Position numbers and translations under genes: made by a program. A stretch of 64,000 bases of DNA from Chryseobacterium takakiae (lineage in GTDB: Bacteria; Bacteroidota; Bacteroidia; Flavobacteriales; Weeksellaceae), in NCBI RefSeq assembly GCF_900129385.1, contig NZ_FQVO01000014.1:1-64000 (forward strand). Direction: 5' to 3'. The notes below the pieces were generated by a model that was not told the origin of the DNA, did no database searches, and saw nothing but the letters and a program-made list of their open reading frames with translations. Each line of letters starts with the position of its first letter. Position 1 is the first letter of the stretch. Positions 18,454 through 28,623 of the stretch are shown here, piece after piece.

Positions 18454-19227
18454 ATGATGTTGAAATTTGAAGAACTGAAAATCTTTCTGGATGAAAAAGC
18501 AGATCAGTATAATCATCCGGATTTTATTGAGAATGACCCGATACAGATCCCACATCGGTTTACCCTTAAACAGGATATTGAAATAGCGGGTTTTCTGGCA
18601 GCAACGATCTCCTGGGGAAACCGGAAAGCAATCATAAAATCTGCTGAAAAAATGTTGGATATCATGGGAAATGCTCCTTATGATTTCGTATTGAATCATT
18701 CGGAAAAAGATTTAAAATCAATTGAAAATAAAAGCATTCACCGTACTTTTAATGGAGAAGATTTTGTGTATTTTATGAAGCAGTTTAGCAGGATTTACCA
18801 TGAAAATCAAAGTCTTGAAAGCTTATTCAGACTCCACGAATCGGAAACCAGTTTTCTGCATTCTGTTGAACGGTTCAGAAGCAGTTTTTTAGGTGCTGAA
18901 AAACACAGGAGTCATAAACATGTAAGTTCGCCGTATAAAAATTCATCCACCAAAAGAATTATTATGTTTCTCCGTTGGATGGTGCGGAAGGATAAGCGTG
19001 GCGTAGATTTTGGTATCTGGGAAAATACAGGACAGCAATATCTTTCCATTCCGCTGGATGTACACACAGGAAATATTTCAAGGAAATTAGGGTTGATTTC
19101 AAGAACGCAGAACGACTGGAAAACGGTAGAAGAGCTGGATGCCGTAATCAGAAAGTTTAATGAGAATGATCCCGCAAAATATGATTTTGCATTGTTCGGG
19201 TTGGGAGTTACCAAAGAATTATTATAA
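18454..19227 (+). CDS. TIGR02757/DUF2400 family protein
   Basis: A 257-residue soluble protein of the TIGR02757 family, widespread in Bacteroidota. Recognisable parts are DPIQIPHRF near residue 30, AGFLAATISWGNRKAIIKSAEKML (about 46-69; here split by description), the SSTKRIIMFLRWMVRKD block (about 167-183), PLDVHTGNISRKLGL and the closing KYDFALFGLGV. The family resembles helix-hairpin-helix DNA glycosylase-like folds, but no activity is established. It lies 5 bases after rnz and 12 before the DUF1003 gene, as one operon. Confidence 0.87.
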   Translation: MMLKFEELKIFLDEKADQYNHPDFIENDPIQIPHRFTLKQDIEIAGFLAATISWGNRKAIIKSAEKMLDIMGNAPYDFVLNHSEKDLKSIENKSIHRTFNGEDFVYFMKQFSRIYHENQSLESLFRLHESETSFLHSVERFRSSFLGAEKHRSHKHVSSPYKNSSTKRIIMFLRWMVRKDKRGVDFGIWENTGQQYLSIPLDVHTGNISRKLGLISRTQNDWKTVEELDAVIRKFNENDPAKYDFALFGLGVTKELL

Positions 19228-19239
19228 AAGCAGAACATA

Positions 19240-19770
19240 ATGAAAAAGTACGAAGAAAGAACTGAGGCTTTAGAAAAGATTGCCAACGGAATTACCTGGT
19301 GGATAGGTTCTATACCGTCTCTGATTGCACATACATTGTTTTTTATCATATCATTTGTTTTACCGCTGTTGGGTTTGGTGGAATTTGATAAAATGTTGCT
19401 GATTCTTACAACGGTAGTTTCTCTGGAAGCGATATATCTTGCTATCTTTATTCAGATGTCCGTAAATAAAAGCCATGAGAAAATTGAAGATATTCAGGAA
19501 GATATTGAGGATATCCAGGAAGATATTGAAGAAATTAGCGAAGATATAGAGGAAATCAGCGAAGATATTGAAGAAATTAATGAAGATATTGAAGATATTC
19601 AGGAAGATATTGAGGAAATTAATGAAGAAGATGAAGAAGACGATCACAGTGAGCGTGCAAGAAATGTAATGCTGAAAAGCAATGTAAGTTCAAATAAAAA
19701 TGAAATCAAAGCGCTGAAGGATAAAATTCTGGAACTCCAGGATAAAATTAATGAGCTTAAAAATAAATGA
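19240..19770 (+). CDS. DUF1003-like membrane protein with perfect heptad repeats
   Basis: A 176-residue protein with two membrane helices (about 22-47 and 52-73). VVSLEAIYLAIFIQMSVNK matches the second helix of DUF1003 proteins. The next part (about 82-130) is seven nearly identical heptads of the type IE(D/E)I(Q/S/N)ED, a very acidic parallel coiled coil. An acidic EEDEEDD stretch and a second coiled coil rich in Lys follow. The heptads are encoded by 21-base units, so copy number may vary between strains. It follows the TIGR02757 gene by 12 bases. DUF1003 function is unknown. Confidence 0.75.
   Translation: MKKYEERTEALEKIANGITWWIGSIPSLIAHTLFFIISFVLPLLGLVEFDKMLLILTTVVSLEAIYLAIFIQMSVNKSHEKIEDIQEDIEDIQEDIEEISEDIEEISEDIEEINEDIEDIQEDIEEINEEDEEDDHSERARNVMLKSNVSSNKNEIKALKDKILELQDKINELKNK
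19483..19629 (+). repeat. seven 21-base tandem units encoding coiled-coil heptads
   Basis: Seven in-frame units of the type ATTGAAGATATTCAGGAAGA+T code for I-E-[DE]-I-[QSN]-E-D. Units differ mainly at third positions and at the fifth residue. The repeat lies wholly inside the DUF1003-like gene and keeps the frame for any unit gain or loss. Confidence 0.85.
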
Positions 19771-19920
19771 TTTAAATTTAGATTTATTCAAATAACTCTT
19801 ACAAAAAGGCTAATAAAAAAATGTCTTTTTTTCATATTATTACAGATATATTATCTGATAAGTATGGATTTGATGAAATAGAATAGGTTTTTACTGCAAT
19901 TATTTCATTTTTAATCAAAT

Positions 19921-19946
19921 TTTAATCAAAAAAAATATTATTTTTG
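19921..19946 (+). promoter_or_regulatory. promoter of the first choice-of-anchor L gene
   Basis: TTTAATCAAAAAAAATA then TATTTTTG (19939-19946), which fits the Bacteroidota -7 element TAnnTTTG. The block is repeated with one base change and identical spacing before the second paralogue (22479-22504). Confidence 0.6.
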
Positions 19947-19962
19947 AACAAACAACAACAAA

Positions 19963-22338
19963 ATGTTAAATTATAGATTGAAAAACTACTTCTTCTTTTT
20001 AGTGTTGCTTTTGGTTTCAGGTTCTGTTGCTGCTCAGCATGCATCAAGAAAAAATGGTAAAGTAAAATTAACTTCAGAAAGTATGAAAGCGGGCGCTTTT
20101 ATTGATGTTAATGTTGCTCCTTACCCGGAATCATCTTATAACATTCAGCAGCTCGTTCAGCAGGTTCTCATCAACGGAACATCAAGCTGTGCAACACCGA
20201 ATGTAAGCAATGTAACGGTAACACCTAACCATCCAGTGACTAATCCCGACAGGTTTTGGGGGTATTTTCATAAAGGAACAACCAATTTTCCTTTTGAAGA
20301 TGGAATTGTTTTAACTACAGGCTATGCAAGACAAGCTGGTAATGCTGCAATTGCCGCCAATCTTGCAGGTCTCATTTCCGAAGGTGGTGATGCGGATCTT
20401 GCTGCTGCAACCAATACCAATATCTCCAATCAGCGTGATGCCGTGGCATTGGAATTTGATTTCGTACCCAACTCCAATCAGGTAAAGTTTAATTACATAT
20501 TTGCTTCCGAGGAGTATACCGGAGGCTTTCCGTGTAATTATTCGGATGCATTTGCGTTGCTTATCAAGCCCGTAGCGGGAGGTGCTTACACAAATGTTGC
20601 CATTCTTCCGGGAGGAGCAGGTCCTGTAAGTGTTACGAATATACGTCCTGCAACCCAGTTTGGAGGTGGTGCACTTACCTGCGGTGCATTGAATCCTACT
20701 TATTTCGCAGGATATAACACAACAAGTATCGAAACCAATTACAACGGAAGGGTAGTGCCGTTAACTGCTATTGCGGATGTAACTCCGGGCGTTGCCTACC
20801 ACTTTAAAATGGTTCTTGCAGATTATAATGATCAGACTTTAGATTCTGCCGTTTTTCTTGAAGGGGGTTCTTTTGATATAGGAATTAAAATTGTAGATGC
20901 TAATGGTGTTGTTTTGCCTGATACGGTAAACATGTGTGACAATACGCCACAGGTGTTAACAGCTTTGCTTACCGTATCTCCGGGAATGACTTTCCAATGG
21001 TATAAGGATGGCGTGGCAATCAATGGTGCTACCAATGTTTCTTATACAGCAACATCTCCGGGCGCTTACGAAGTGAAGGTTTCTGTACCGGGAAATCAAT
21101 GTCCTGCTTCCGCAGTAATAACCATTGTTGGAGGAACTACTCCACCCGCACAAAATGCAACACTGAAGCTGTGTACAACTCCTTCGGTTTCTACATTTAA
21201 TTTAAATGATGCAACACCTCTAATTACTACATCAACTACTGCTGTTGTACGTTATTATGTTAATCAGGCTGATGCGGTTGCACAAAATAATAATTTCCTG
21301 AATACTTCTGCAGTAAGCAGTTATAATGGTACTGACGGACAGGTATTGTACGTTGTTGTTTCCAACGGCGCTTTCTGTAGTAAAATGGTTACATTAACTC
21401 TAAGAAAAGAGGCAACACCAATTGCACAGCTTACGGCTACTAAAGTAAGATTGTGCGTGGGAGAATCTACAACTCTTACAGCAGCCAACGGTGCTACTTA
21501 CGAATGGGTAGGAATGACGGGAACAGGAGCAACACAAACGGTTTCTCCAACTCAGACAACAACTTATTCTGTTTATGCTATCGGTGCACAAGGATGTAAA
21601 TCACTTCAGCCGGCGTCTATTACGATAGAAGTAGTTCCTGCCATTACCTCAAATCTTTCCGGTGGAATGATCTGCCAAGGGGATGTAATCACTCTTGACG
21701 CAGGGTCCGGACCAAATTACAGCTATCTATGGAACACAGGAGATACGTCACAGACAATTTCTGTAGGAACTCCGGGAACCTATTCTGTAACAATTAATAA
21801 CGGGGTTTGTTCAAAAATATTTACAACGCAGGTGATTCAGGCTATTATTCCTGAGATTATCAATGTAAATTATAATGAGAACGGAACCATGATCCTTACC
21901 GCAAGTAACCCAAGCAACGGAGCATTGGAATACTCAATAGATAATGGTCTTACCTGGCAAAACTCCAATACTTTCAGTAATGTGCCGAGAAATACCGTTG
22001 TTTCTATTAGAGTAAGAGTTAAAAAAACAAGCTGTGTTGGTTTCCTTCAGTATTTTACTTTTGTAATGCAGAATGTAATAACACCGAATGGAGATAATAT
22101 CAATGATATCATCGATTTCAGAGGTGTGAATCAGAATAAAGATTTCAAGGCATCTATTTTTGACCGTTACGGAAAAGAAGTGTATAAAGCAAGCAGTCTT
22201 CAGCCATATTGGGACGGCTATTTCCAGGGGAAACGTCTGCCTACATCATCATATTGGTATCAGGTGAGTTTTGAAGATCCTGCAAGTAAAAAACCTGCAT
22301 TGAAAACAGGATGGATCCTGCTTAAGAATATAGAATAA
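19963..22338 (+). CDS. choice-of-anchor L protein with T9SS type B sorting domain (paralogue 1)
   Basis: A 791-residue secreted protein. The signal peptide (about 1-24, ending SVAAQ) is followed by a choice-of-anchor L domain (about 40-305): AGAFIDVN, FPFEDGIVLTTGYA, LEFDFVP and FASEEYTGGFP. Then come Ig-like/PKD-like beta modules (about 310-660), which include the recurring unit VRLCVGESTTLTA..GATYEW. The last 85 residues are the gliding-motility-associated, type B T9SS sorting domain (NVITPNGDNIND, IFDRYGKEV, W.G, GWILLKN). It is probably exported by T9SS and used at the surface for adhesion or gliding; that is inferred from family membership. First of three tandem paralogues. Confidence 0.88.
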   Translation: MLNYRLKNYFFFLVLLLVSGSVAAQHASRKNGKVKLTSESMKAGAFIDVNVAPYPESSYNIQQLVQQVLINGTSSCATPNVSNVTVTPNHPVTNPDRFWGYFHKGTTNFPFEDGIVLTTGYARQAGNAAIAANLAGLISEGGDADLAAATNTNISNQRDAVALEFDFVPNSNQVKFNYIFASEEYTGGFPCNYSDAFALLIKPVAGGAYTNVAILPGGAGPVSVTNIRPATQFGGGALTCGALNPTYFAGYNTTSIETNYNGRVVPLTAIADVTPGVAYHFKMVLADYNDQTLDSAVFLEGGSFDIGIKIVDANGVVLPDTVNMCDNTPQVLTALLTVSPGMTFQWYKDGVAINGATNVSYTATSPGAYEVKVSVPGNQCPASAVITIVGGTTPPAQNATLKLCTTPSVSTFNLNDATPLITTSTTAVVRYYVNQADAVAQNNNFLNTSAVSSYNGTDGQVLYVVVSNGAFCSKMVTLTLRKEATPIAQLTATKVRLCVGESTTLTAANGATYEWVGMTGTGATQTVSPTQTTTYSVYAIGAQGCKSLQPASITIEVVPAITSNLSGGMICQGDVITLDAGSGPNYSYLWNTGDTSQTISVGTPGTYSVTINNGVCSKIFTTQVIQAIIPEIINVNYNENGTMILTASNPSNGALEYSIDNGLTWQNSNTFSNVPRNTVVSIRVRVKKTSCVGFLQYFTFVMQNVITPNGDNINDIIDFRGVNQNKDFKASIFDRYGKEVYKASSLQPYWDGYFQGKRLPTSSYWYQVSFEDPASKKPALKTGWILLKNIE

Positions 22339-22369
22339 TAATGAAATAATAATTTTTAAATATTCAAAG

Positions 22370-22398
22370 AAAGACCGACAATTTGTTGGTCTTTTTTT
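22370..22398 (+). terminator. rho-independent terminator
   Basis: AAGACC and GGTCTT arms, strengthened by inner ACA/TGT pairs, are followed by T7. Confidence 0.82.
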
Positions 22399-22478
22399 CG
22401 TTCTTTATAGTAATTGAATAAATATTGCAAAATCATAAGAATTGTATTACTAATAATGTAATTTGTTTTGAATTGATA

Positions 22479-22504
22479 TTTAATCAAAAAAAATAGTATT
22501 TTTG
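22479..22504 (+). promoter_or_regulatory. promoter of the second choice-of-anchor L gene
   Basis: TTTAATCAAAAAAAATAG then TATTTTTG (22497-22504). It matches the block before paralogue 1 at all but one position and with the same spacing. It ends 17 bases before the ATG. Confidence 0.6.
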
Positions 22505-22521
22505 TTTAAAATAATATAAAA

Positions 22522-25500
22522 ATGTTAAATAGGAGGACAAGAAATTTACTTTTGGCTTTATTTTTAGTTTTTATGGGGTCTCTTGCATTTGCCCAGGATA
22601 GGCAAAGCAAAGTATTGGCTAAAAAACCGACGGCCGCAAGTATGAAGGCAGGGGTCTTTATTGATGTGAATGCTGCCGGTTATCCGGAATCGGCTTACAG
22701 TATTACGCAACTGGTAAAAGATGTACTTATCAGTGGCGGATCTACATGTTCGGCTGCCAATGTAAGCAATGTAGTTGTCTCTCCGAATCTTGCAGTAACC
22801 GATCAGAATAGAAGCTGGGGGTATTTTAATAAAGCAACTACCAACTTTCCCTTTGCCAAAGGTATTGTTCTGACTACCGGATACGCCAGAAAAGCCGGAA
22901 ATACTTTTCAGGGAAACCTAAGTGACGGACTTGGTTCCGGAGGAGATATAGATCTTGCAACAGCTTTAAATGTAAACAATTTAAGTTTAAGGGACGCTAC
23001 ATATATAGAATTTGATTTTGTACCGGCTTCAACTAAAGTTACTTTCAGGTATTTGTTTGCCTCCAAAGAGTATCAGAGTAATTTTACATGCAATATTTCA
23101 GACGGGTTTGCACTGTTACTGAAAAAAGTAGGAGATCCTACCTATACCAATTTGGCACTACTTCCCAACGGTGATCCCGTAAGTGTTACCAATATTATCC
23201 CTGCAAACCTGCCTTGCGGACCTAAAAATGTTCAGTATTTTGCAGGAATCAATAACCCTCAGATTGAAACTAATTTTGACGGACGTACGATTCCCCTTAC
23301 GGCAACGGCAACTGTAATTCCGGGACAGACTTATCATTTTAAAATGGTCCTGGCAGATTATCAGGATTCAAACTTTGACTCGGCTGTTTTTCTGGAAGCA
23401 GGATCTTTTGATATTGGCGTTCAGCTTCTCAACCCTGCCGGTGTGCAGCTGCCTTCATCCATCAATGTATGCGATAATGCACCACAGGTTCTTACAGCTT
23501 CGGTTCAGGGAGGTGGCGCAACTTACCAGTGGTTATTGGGAACGAATCCTATTCCGGGAGCAACAAGTGCCTCATATACGGCAACACAGCCCGGATTATA
23601 TACAGTTCAGGTCTTTTTACCGGGAAATACATGTCCGGGAACAGCTTCGGTAAATATAGTGGGCGGAACTTCACCAACTGTACAGAATGCTACGTTAACG
23701 GCTTGTTATACACAGGGTAACGCAACATTCAACCTTACCTCTGCGCAAACTTCAATAAGTACGACACCCGGAGCAACTTTCAGTTATTATATTAACCAGT
23801 CTGATGCCTTAGCCGGGAATGGTAACACGATCGCAAATCCAACGGTTTTCCAGAGTGCCGGACAAACAGTTTACGTTCTGGTGAAAAATGGATTCTGTTC
23901 AAAAGTTGCAGAATTACAATTGATTAAAGCTCCTGAGATAACTGCCACGATAGCAACACCTGCTACATTAACCTGTACCAACTCGCAGGCCACACTGAAT
24001 GCTTCCGGTTCAACTTATCCTGCGGGATCTACTTTCGCATGGACAACTGCAAACGGTAACATTGTGTCCGGAGCTAATACTCTTAATCCAGTAGTAAATA
24101 CGGCAGGAACCTATACTTTAACCATTTCAAATACTTATCAGCCGGGAAACTTAACTTGTACGGCAACAGCAAACGTAACGGTAACTGGTGACAGCGCACC
24201 GCCGACAACAGGTTTAACGGCCTCTAAAATATTAATATGTTCCGGAGAATCTGTAACATTAACTGCATCCGGCGGAGTAACTTATAACTGGGTAGGCCTT
24301 CCCGGCAATGGAAATACACAAACCGTTTCACCAACTGCAAATACAACCTACACGGTTACGGCAGTCGGAGCAAATGGATGCGTATCTCAGACACCGGCAA
24401 CGATTACAATACAGGTCTCTCAGCCGATTGCAGTTCAGAATGCTACTTTATTAAAATGTTATCAGGCCGGTGGAATCAATTATGATTTAACACAGGCACA
24501 AACGCAGATAACCACTGCTCCTGGTGTTACATTCTCATATTATCTGAATGTTTCCGATGCCAATGCAGGGAATATGAATACAATAGCCAATCCGGCATCG
24601 TTTAACAGTACAGGAAATCAGACAATTTATGTGCTGGTTATAAGTGGAGGATGCAGATATGTTGTAAATTTACAGTTACTGGCAACTCCTGAAACAACTT
24701 TAACAATAGCTCAGCCTCAGCAGATTACCTGTAATACACCACAAGTTACACTTAATGCTTCTGCTTCTGTAATTCCGGCAGGTTCTACTATTGCATGGAC
24801 TGCAGCCGGCGGAGGAAATATTGTTTCCGGAGCCAATACATTAACTCCTATTGTTAATGCAGGAGGAACCTATACATTAACGGTGACCAATGTAAATCAG
24901 CCAGGAAATTTAAACTGTACTTACACTTCCAATGTTACAGTTACGCAGAATACTACGCTTCCGGTAGCAACAGTAACAGCACCTGTACAACAAATCTGTC
25001 CGGGTGAATCTGTTACCTTAACGGCAACCGGAGGGGCTACCTATAACTGGGTTAATCTTACAGGGAATGGAAATACCCAAGTCGTTTCTCCTGCCAACAC
25101 TACTGTATACCAGGTTTTTGCGGTAGGTGCAAATGGATGTATCTCTGCCAATCCTGCGACCATTACAATCGTAGTGGGGCCACCTGTGGCGATACTGGCA
25201 GCATCAAAATCTAAAATTTGTGTGGGAGAATCAGTTACATTAACAGCTACAGGTGGTGTTACCTATGAATGGGTAGGTTTACCGGGTAACGGAAGTACTC
25301 AGGTTGTTTCTCCTACAGCTACCACCACGTATTCTGTTTTTGCTTTAGGTGGAAACGGATGCAAAGTGGCAACTCCTACATCCATTACCATTGAAGTTGT
25401 ACCTGCTATTGAGTCAACACTAAAGGATGTGTACGCATGTGCCGGTGACTCCGGAATTCTGGATGCGGGTTCAGGTCCAAATTATACGTACCTCTGGAAT

Positions 25501-26103
25501 ACGGGGGCAACTACCCAAACTATTTCTGTAAATACTCCTGGAACGTATTCCGTAACGATCAACAATGGTACGTGCTCCAAAGTATTCAGTGCTCAATTAA
25601 TCAATCCAACACTCCCGCAGTTTACAAACGTTACCTACGAAAATCATGTGTTAACCATATCAGCAACAAATCCTACAGGAGGAGAGCTTGAATATTCTTC
25701 AAACGGAGGAGTGACATGGCAGGCTTCCAACATATTTTACAATATGCTGGATAATAATAATTACAGCCTTATGGTTCGTGTGAAAGATGCGAAATGCGGT
25801 ACTACATTATCCTTCTTTACTTTTGTAGTGATAAACGCTATTACTCCTAATTCCGATGGTAAAAATGATACTGTAGATTTTTCCGGAATCAGCAAGTATA
25901 ATAATTTTGCAGCCTCTATATTTGACAGGTACGGACAGGAGGTATTTAAAGCAAGTAAAAATGAAACAAGCTGGCACGGATTACTTAGGGGAAGTCTTAT
26001 ACTTCCAACTGCTACCTATTGGTATCGGGTACAATGGGAAAACCCTGCCAGTAAGAAACTTGAGCAGCGCAGTGGATGGATTTTGTTAAAAAACAGAAAT
26101 TAA
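22522..26103 (+). CDS. choice-of-anchor L protein with T9SS type B sorting domain (paralogue 2, expanded)
   Basis: A 1193-residue secreted protein, the long member of the three. A signal peptide (about 1-25, FAQ) and a choice-of-anchor L domain (about 40-300) match the neighbours. The middle (about 300-1040) is enlarged by internal duplication. Units of the type ICSGESVTLTASGGVTYNWVG occur about four times, alternating with longer modules that start AVQNATLLKCYQ or TVQNATLTACYT and with PATLTCTNSQ/PQQITCNTPQ. The type B sorting domain (AITPNSDGKND, IFDRYGQEVFKA, GWILLKNRN) closes the protein. The extra repeats probably extend it further from the cell. It has its own promoter and terminator. 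Confidence 0.88.
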   Translation: MLNRRTRNLLLALFLVFMGSLAFAQDRQSKVLAKKPTAASMKAGVFIDVNAAGYPESAYSITQLVKDVLISGGSTCSAANVSNVVVSPNLAVTDQNRSWGYFNKATTNFPFAKGIVLTTGYARKAGNTFQGNLSDGLGSGGDIDLATALNVNNLSLRDATYIEFDFVPASTKVTFRYLFASKEYQSNFTCNISDGFALLLKKVGDPTYTNLALLPNGDPVSVTNIIPANLPCGPKNVQYFAGINNPQIETNFDGRTIPLTATATVIPGQTYHFKMVLADYQDSNFDSAVFLEAGSFDIGVQLLNPAGVQLPSSINVCDNAPQVLTASVQGGGATYQWLLGTNPIPGATSASYTATQPGLYTVQVFLPGNTCPGTASVNIVGGTSPTVQNATLTACYTQGNATFNLTSAQTSISTTPGATFSYYINQSDALAGNGNTIANPTVFQSAGQTVYVLVKNGFCSKVAELQLIKAPEITATIATPATLTCTNSQATLNASGSTYPAGSTFAWTTANGNIVSGANTLNPVVNTAGTYTLTISNTYQPGNLTCTATANVTVTGDSAPPTTGLTASKILICSGESVTLTASGGVTYNWVGLPGNGNTQTVSPTANTTYTVTAVGANGCVSQTPATITIQVSQPIAVQNATLLKCYQAGGINYDLTQAQTQITTAPGVTFSYYLNVSDANAGNMNTIANPASFNSTGNQTIYVLVISGGCRYVVNLQLLATPETTLTIAQPQQITCNTPQVTLNASASVIPAGSTIAWTAAGGGNIVSGANTLTPIVNAGGTYTLTVTNVNQPGNLNCTYTSNVTVTQNTTLPVATVTAPVQQICPGESVTLTATGGATYNWVNLTGNGNTQVVSPANTTVYQVFAVGANGCISANPATITIVVGPPVAILAASKSKICVGESVTLTATGGVTYEWVGLPGNGSTQVVSPTATTTYSVFALGGNGCKVATPTSITIEVVPAIESTLKDVYACAGDSGILDAGSGPNYTYLWNTGATTQTISVNTPGTYSVTINNGTCSKVFSAQLINPTLPQFTNVTYENHVLTISATNPTGGELEYSSNGGVTWQASNIFYNMLDNNNYSLMVRVKDAKCGTTLSFFTFVVINAITPNSDGKNDTVDFSGISKYNNFAASIFDRYGQEVFKASKNETSWHGLLRGSLILPTATYWYRVQWENPASKKLEQRSGWILLKNRN

Positions 26104-26119
26104 TAGTTATAAATATAAT

Positions 26120-26154
26120 AAACCTCTCAATTTGGGAGGTTTATTTGTTTTTTT
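26120..26154 (+). terminator. rho-independent terminator
   Basis: AAACCTC and GAGGTTT arms (AAACCTCTCAATTTGGGAGGTTT) are followed by a T-rich run. Confidence 0.82.
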
Positions 26155-26222
26155 GATAGAAAAAAGTTAAATTAGTATATTTATTTATAAAAAAAAATTA
26201 AATTTGTTGAAACAATTTATTT

Positions 26223-28595
26223 ATGAAGAGATACCTACTATTGTTTTCCTTATTCGCGGTCTCGTCGTCGAGTCTCTTTTATTCACAACATATTACTCCG
26301 AGAAAACCTCAGAAAGAAAAAGCATCTAATTTAACAATGAAAGCTGGTGCTTTTATTGATGTAAATGCTGCGGGATATGCACCTACCGATTACACCCCTT
26401 TACAATTGGTAAAAGATATACTGATTTCTTCAGGAACAAATTCTTGTGTAACACCAACTGTATCCAATGTTCAGGTAAGCCCGAATTTACCGGCAGGTAA
26501 TGTTCAGAGATCCTGGGGTTACTTTCACAAAGGAACAACCAATTTTCCTTTTAAAGATGGTATTGTGCTTACTACGGGTTATGCAAATAAAGCAGGAAAT
26601 AGCTATATAGACACTACTTTAGGAGATGATTTACCTACCGGAAGTGATCCGGATCTAGTGGCTGCTACAAATCCAACAGCAACGCTCAATGACGCTGTTA
26701 TTTTGGAATTTGATTTCGTTCCGACCTCTTCTCAGGTGAAGTTCAATTATTTATTTGCTTCCGAGGAATATACAGGATCGTTTCCTTGTAGTTTTTCTGA
26801 TGCTTTCGCATTATTGTTAAGACCAACAGCAGGGGGACCTTATGTGAATATGGCGGTATTGCCAGCTCCGGGAACAGGACCGGTGAGCGTTACCAATATT
26901 CACCCACAAAACAGTTTTGCTGGATTTGATATGGGATGCGGAGCACCGAATGTTGCTTTTTTCGGAGGATATAATACCACAAATATTGAAACCAACTTTA
27001 ATGGTAGAACAGTGCCATTACAGGCAACGGCAACAGTCGTTCCGGGACAGTCTTACCACTTTAAGATGGTTTTAGCAGATGCGATAGACAGCAGCTATGA
27101 TTCTGCGGTATTTCTGGAAGGAGGATCATTTAATATCGGTGTTGAATTATTAGATCCTAATGGAGGAACCCTACCGGAAGAAATCAATGTATGTAATAAT
27201 GCTCCTCAGGTAATTACGGCTTCTGTTAATGACCCGAACATGAACTACCAGTGGTTCTTTAACGGTGTTGCCATCCAAGGAGCAACCACTCCTACGATTA
27301 CTGCTACACAGCCGGGAAGTTATGAAATTCAGGTAACATTCCCAGGGAATCCTTGCCCTGGAAAAGCAAGTATTAAAATTAACGGGGGAGCAACCCCTTC
27401 GGCAGTTGATGCATCATTGTTATTATGTTCAACTCCTGATGTTACCTGGTTTGACCTGACAGATGCTATGCCGTCCATCAGTACAACTCCGGGTGCAGTA
27501 TTCCATTTTTACGAAGATCAGGCAGACGCACTGGCGCAGAATAATGATTATATTCAGGATGTTCTACATTATACTGGCAATGACGGACAGACCCTTTATG
27601 TCGTTGTTTCCAATGGAAGTTTCTGTAGTACCATGGTTGAGTTAACATTATTGAAAGAAACAAGACCAACTGTAAGCTTAGTAGCATCGAAACTTAAAGT
27701 TTGTCCGGGATCAACCGTAGAACTTACTGCAACAGGTGGATCTACTTATGAATGGGCTAATTTCCAGGGAACAGGAAGTGTACAAACGGCAACGGTTTAT
27801 AATACAACAACTTTTTCAGTATATGCTTTAGGAGCAAAAGGATGTCAGTCTTCATTACCGGCTAAAGTAACGGTAGAAGTAGTACCGGAGCTTACGTCTC
27901 CACTAAGAGATGTGGAAATGTGTCAGGGTGACAGAATTACTCTTGATGCAGGAGCAGGACCAAACTACAGTTACCTATGGAGCACCGGTGAAGTTACACA
28001 GACTATTAACGTAGATAACTGGGGCGTTTATACGGTGAAAATCGATAACGGATATTGTGAAAAAACTTTCACGGTTAATGTAATGGGTGCAGCATCTCCA
28101 TTTGTTTCGAATGTTGATTACAGCAACAATACCTTAACCATTACGGCAGAAGTTCCAACGATCAATAATATCCCTCAAACAGCAGAATATTCTATCGACG
28201 GTGGTATCTCTTGGCAGGATTCTAATGTATTCACCAACGTTCAGGACAATACAACGTATAACATCCAGGTGAGATCCGTAGGAACACATTGTGTGGGAGC
28301 GTTGGAATTCTTTACTTTCCAGGTGAAAAATATTATCACTCCGAATGATGACGGTATCAACGATACGCTTGATCTTACAGCACTTGGAGGTTTCAACAAC
28401 TTTACAGGATCTATCTATGATCGTTATGGTTCTGAAATGTTCAGGTTCTCAAAAGAAAATCCGATCTGGAACGGTACCGTTGGTGGTAAAAAATTACCGA
28501 CTGCAACGTACTGGTATAAATTCAACTTCCAGTATCCTAAAACAAAATCCACGATGAGCCAGTCCGGATGGATTATGCTTAAAAACAGAGAATAA
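26223..28595 (+). CDS. choice-of-anchor L protein with T9SS type B sorting domain (paralogue 3)
   Basis: A 790-residue secreted protein with the same plan and length as paralogue 1. A signal peptide (about 1-21, ending FYSQ) is followed by a choice-of-anchor L domain (about 38-305; FPFKDGIVLTTGYA, LEFDFVPTSSQ, FASEEYTGSFP). Ig-like modules follow (about 310-655; KVCPGSTVELTATGGSTYEW), then the type B sorting domain (IITPNDDGINDTLD, IYDRYGSEMF, GWIMLKNRE). The sequence differs enough from the others to be an old duplication. Its promoter region lacks the block shared by paralogues 1 and 2. Confidence 0.88.
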   Translation: MKRYLLLFSLFAVSSSSLFYSQHITPRKPQKEKASNLTMKAGAFIDVNAAGYAPTDYTPLQLVKDILISSGTNSCVTPTVSNVQVSPNLPAGNVQRSWGYFHKGTTNFPFKDGIVLTTGYANKAGNSYIDTTLGDDLPTGSDPDLVAATNPTATLNDAVILEFDFVPTSSQVKFNYLFASEEYTGSFPCSFSDAFALLLRPTAGGPYVNMAVLPAPGTGPVSVTNIHPQNSFAGFDMGCGAPNVAFFGGYNTTNIETNFNGRTVPLQATATVVPGQSYHFKMVLADAIDSSYDSAVFLEGGSFNIGVELLDPNGGTLPEEINVCNNAPQVITASVNDPNMNYQWFFNGVAIQGATTPTITATQPGSYEIQVTFPGNPCPGKASIKINGGATPSAVDASLLLCSTPDVTWFDLTDAMPSISTTPGAVFHFYEDQADALAQNNDYIQDVLHYTGNDGQTLYVVVSNGSFCSTMVELTLLKETRPTVSLVASKLKVCPGSTVELTATGGSTYEWANFQGTGSVQTATVYNTTTFSVYALGAKGCQSSLPAKVTVEVVPELTSPLRDVEMCQGDRITLDAGAGPNYSYLWSTGEVTQTINVDNWGVYTVKIDNGYCEKTFTVNVMGAASPFVSNVDYSNNTLTITAEVPTINNIPQTAEYSIDGGISWQDSNVFTNVQDNTTYNIQVRSVGTHCVGALEFFTFQVKNIITPNDDGINDTLDLTALGGFNNFTGSIYDRYGSEMFRFSKENPIWNGTVGGKKLPTATYWYKFNFQYPKTKSTMSQSGWIMLKNRE

Positions 28596-28623
28596 TATCA
28601 GCTGATAGGTTTCAAATAAAGAG

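Noticed and set aside
19360..19647. Antisense frame rich in Asn, Ile and Phe
   Set aside because: It is the exact shadow of the 21-base heptad repeats in the DUF1003-like gene.
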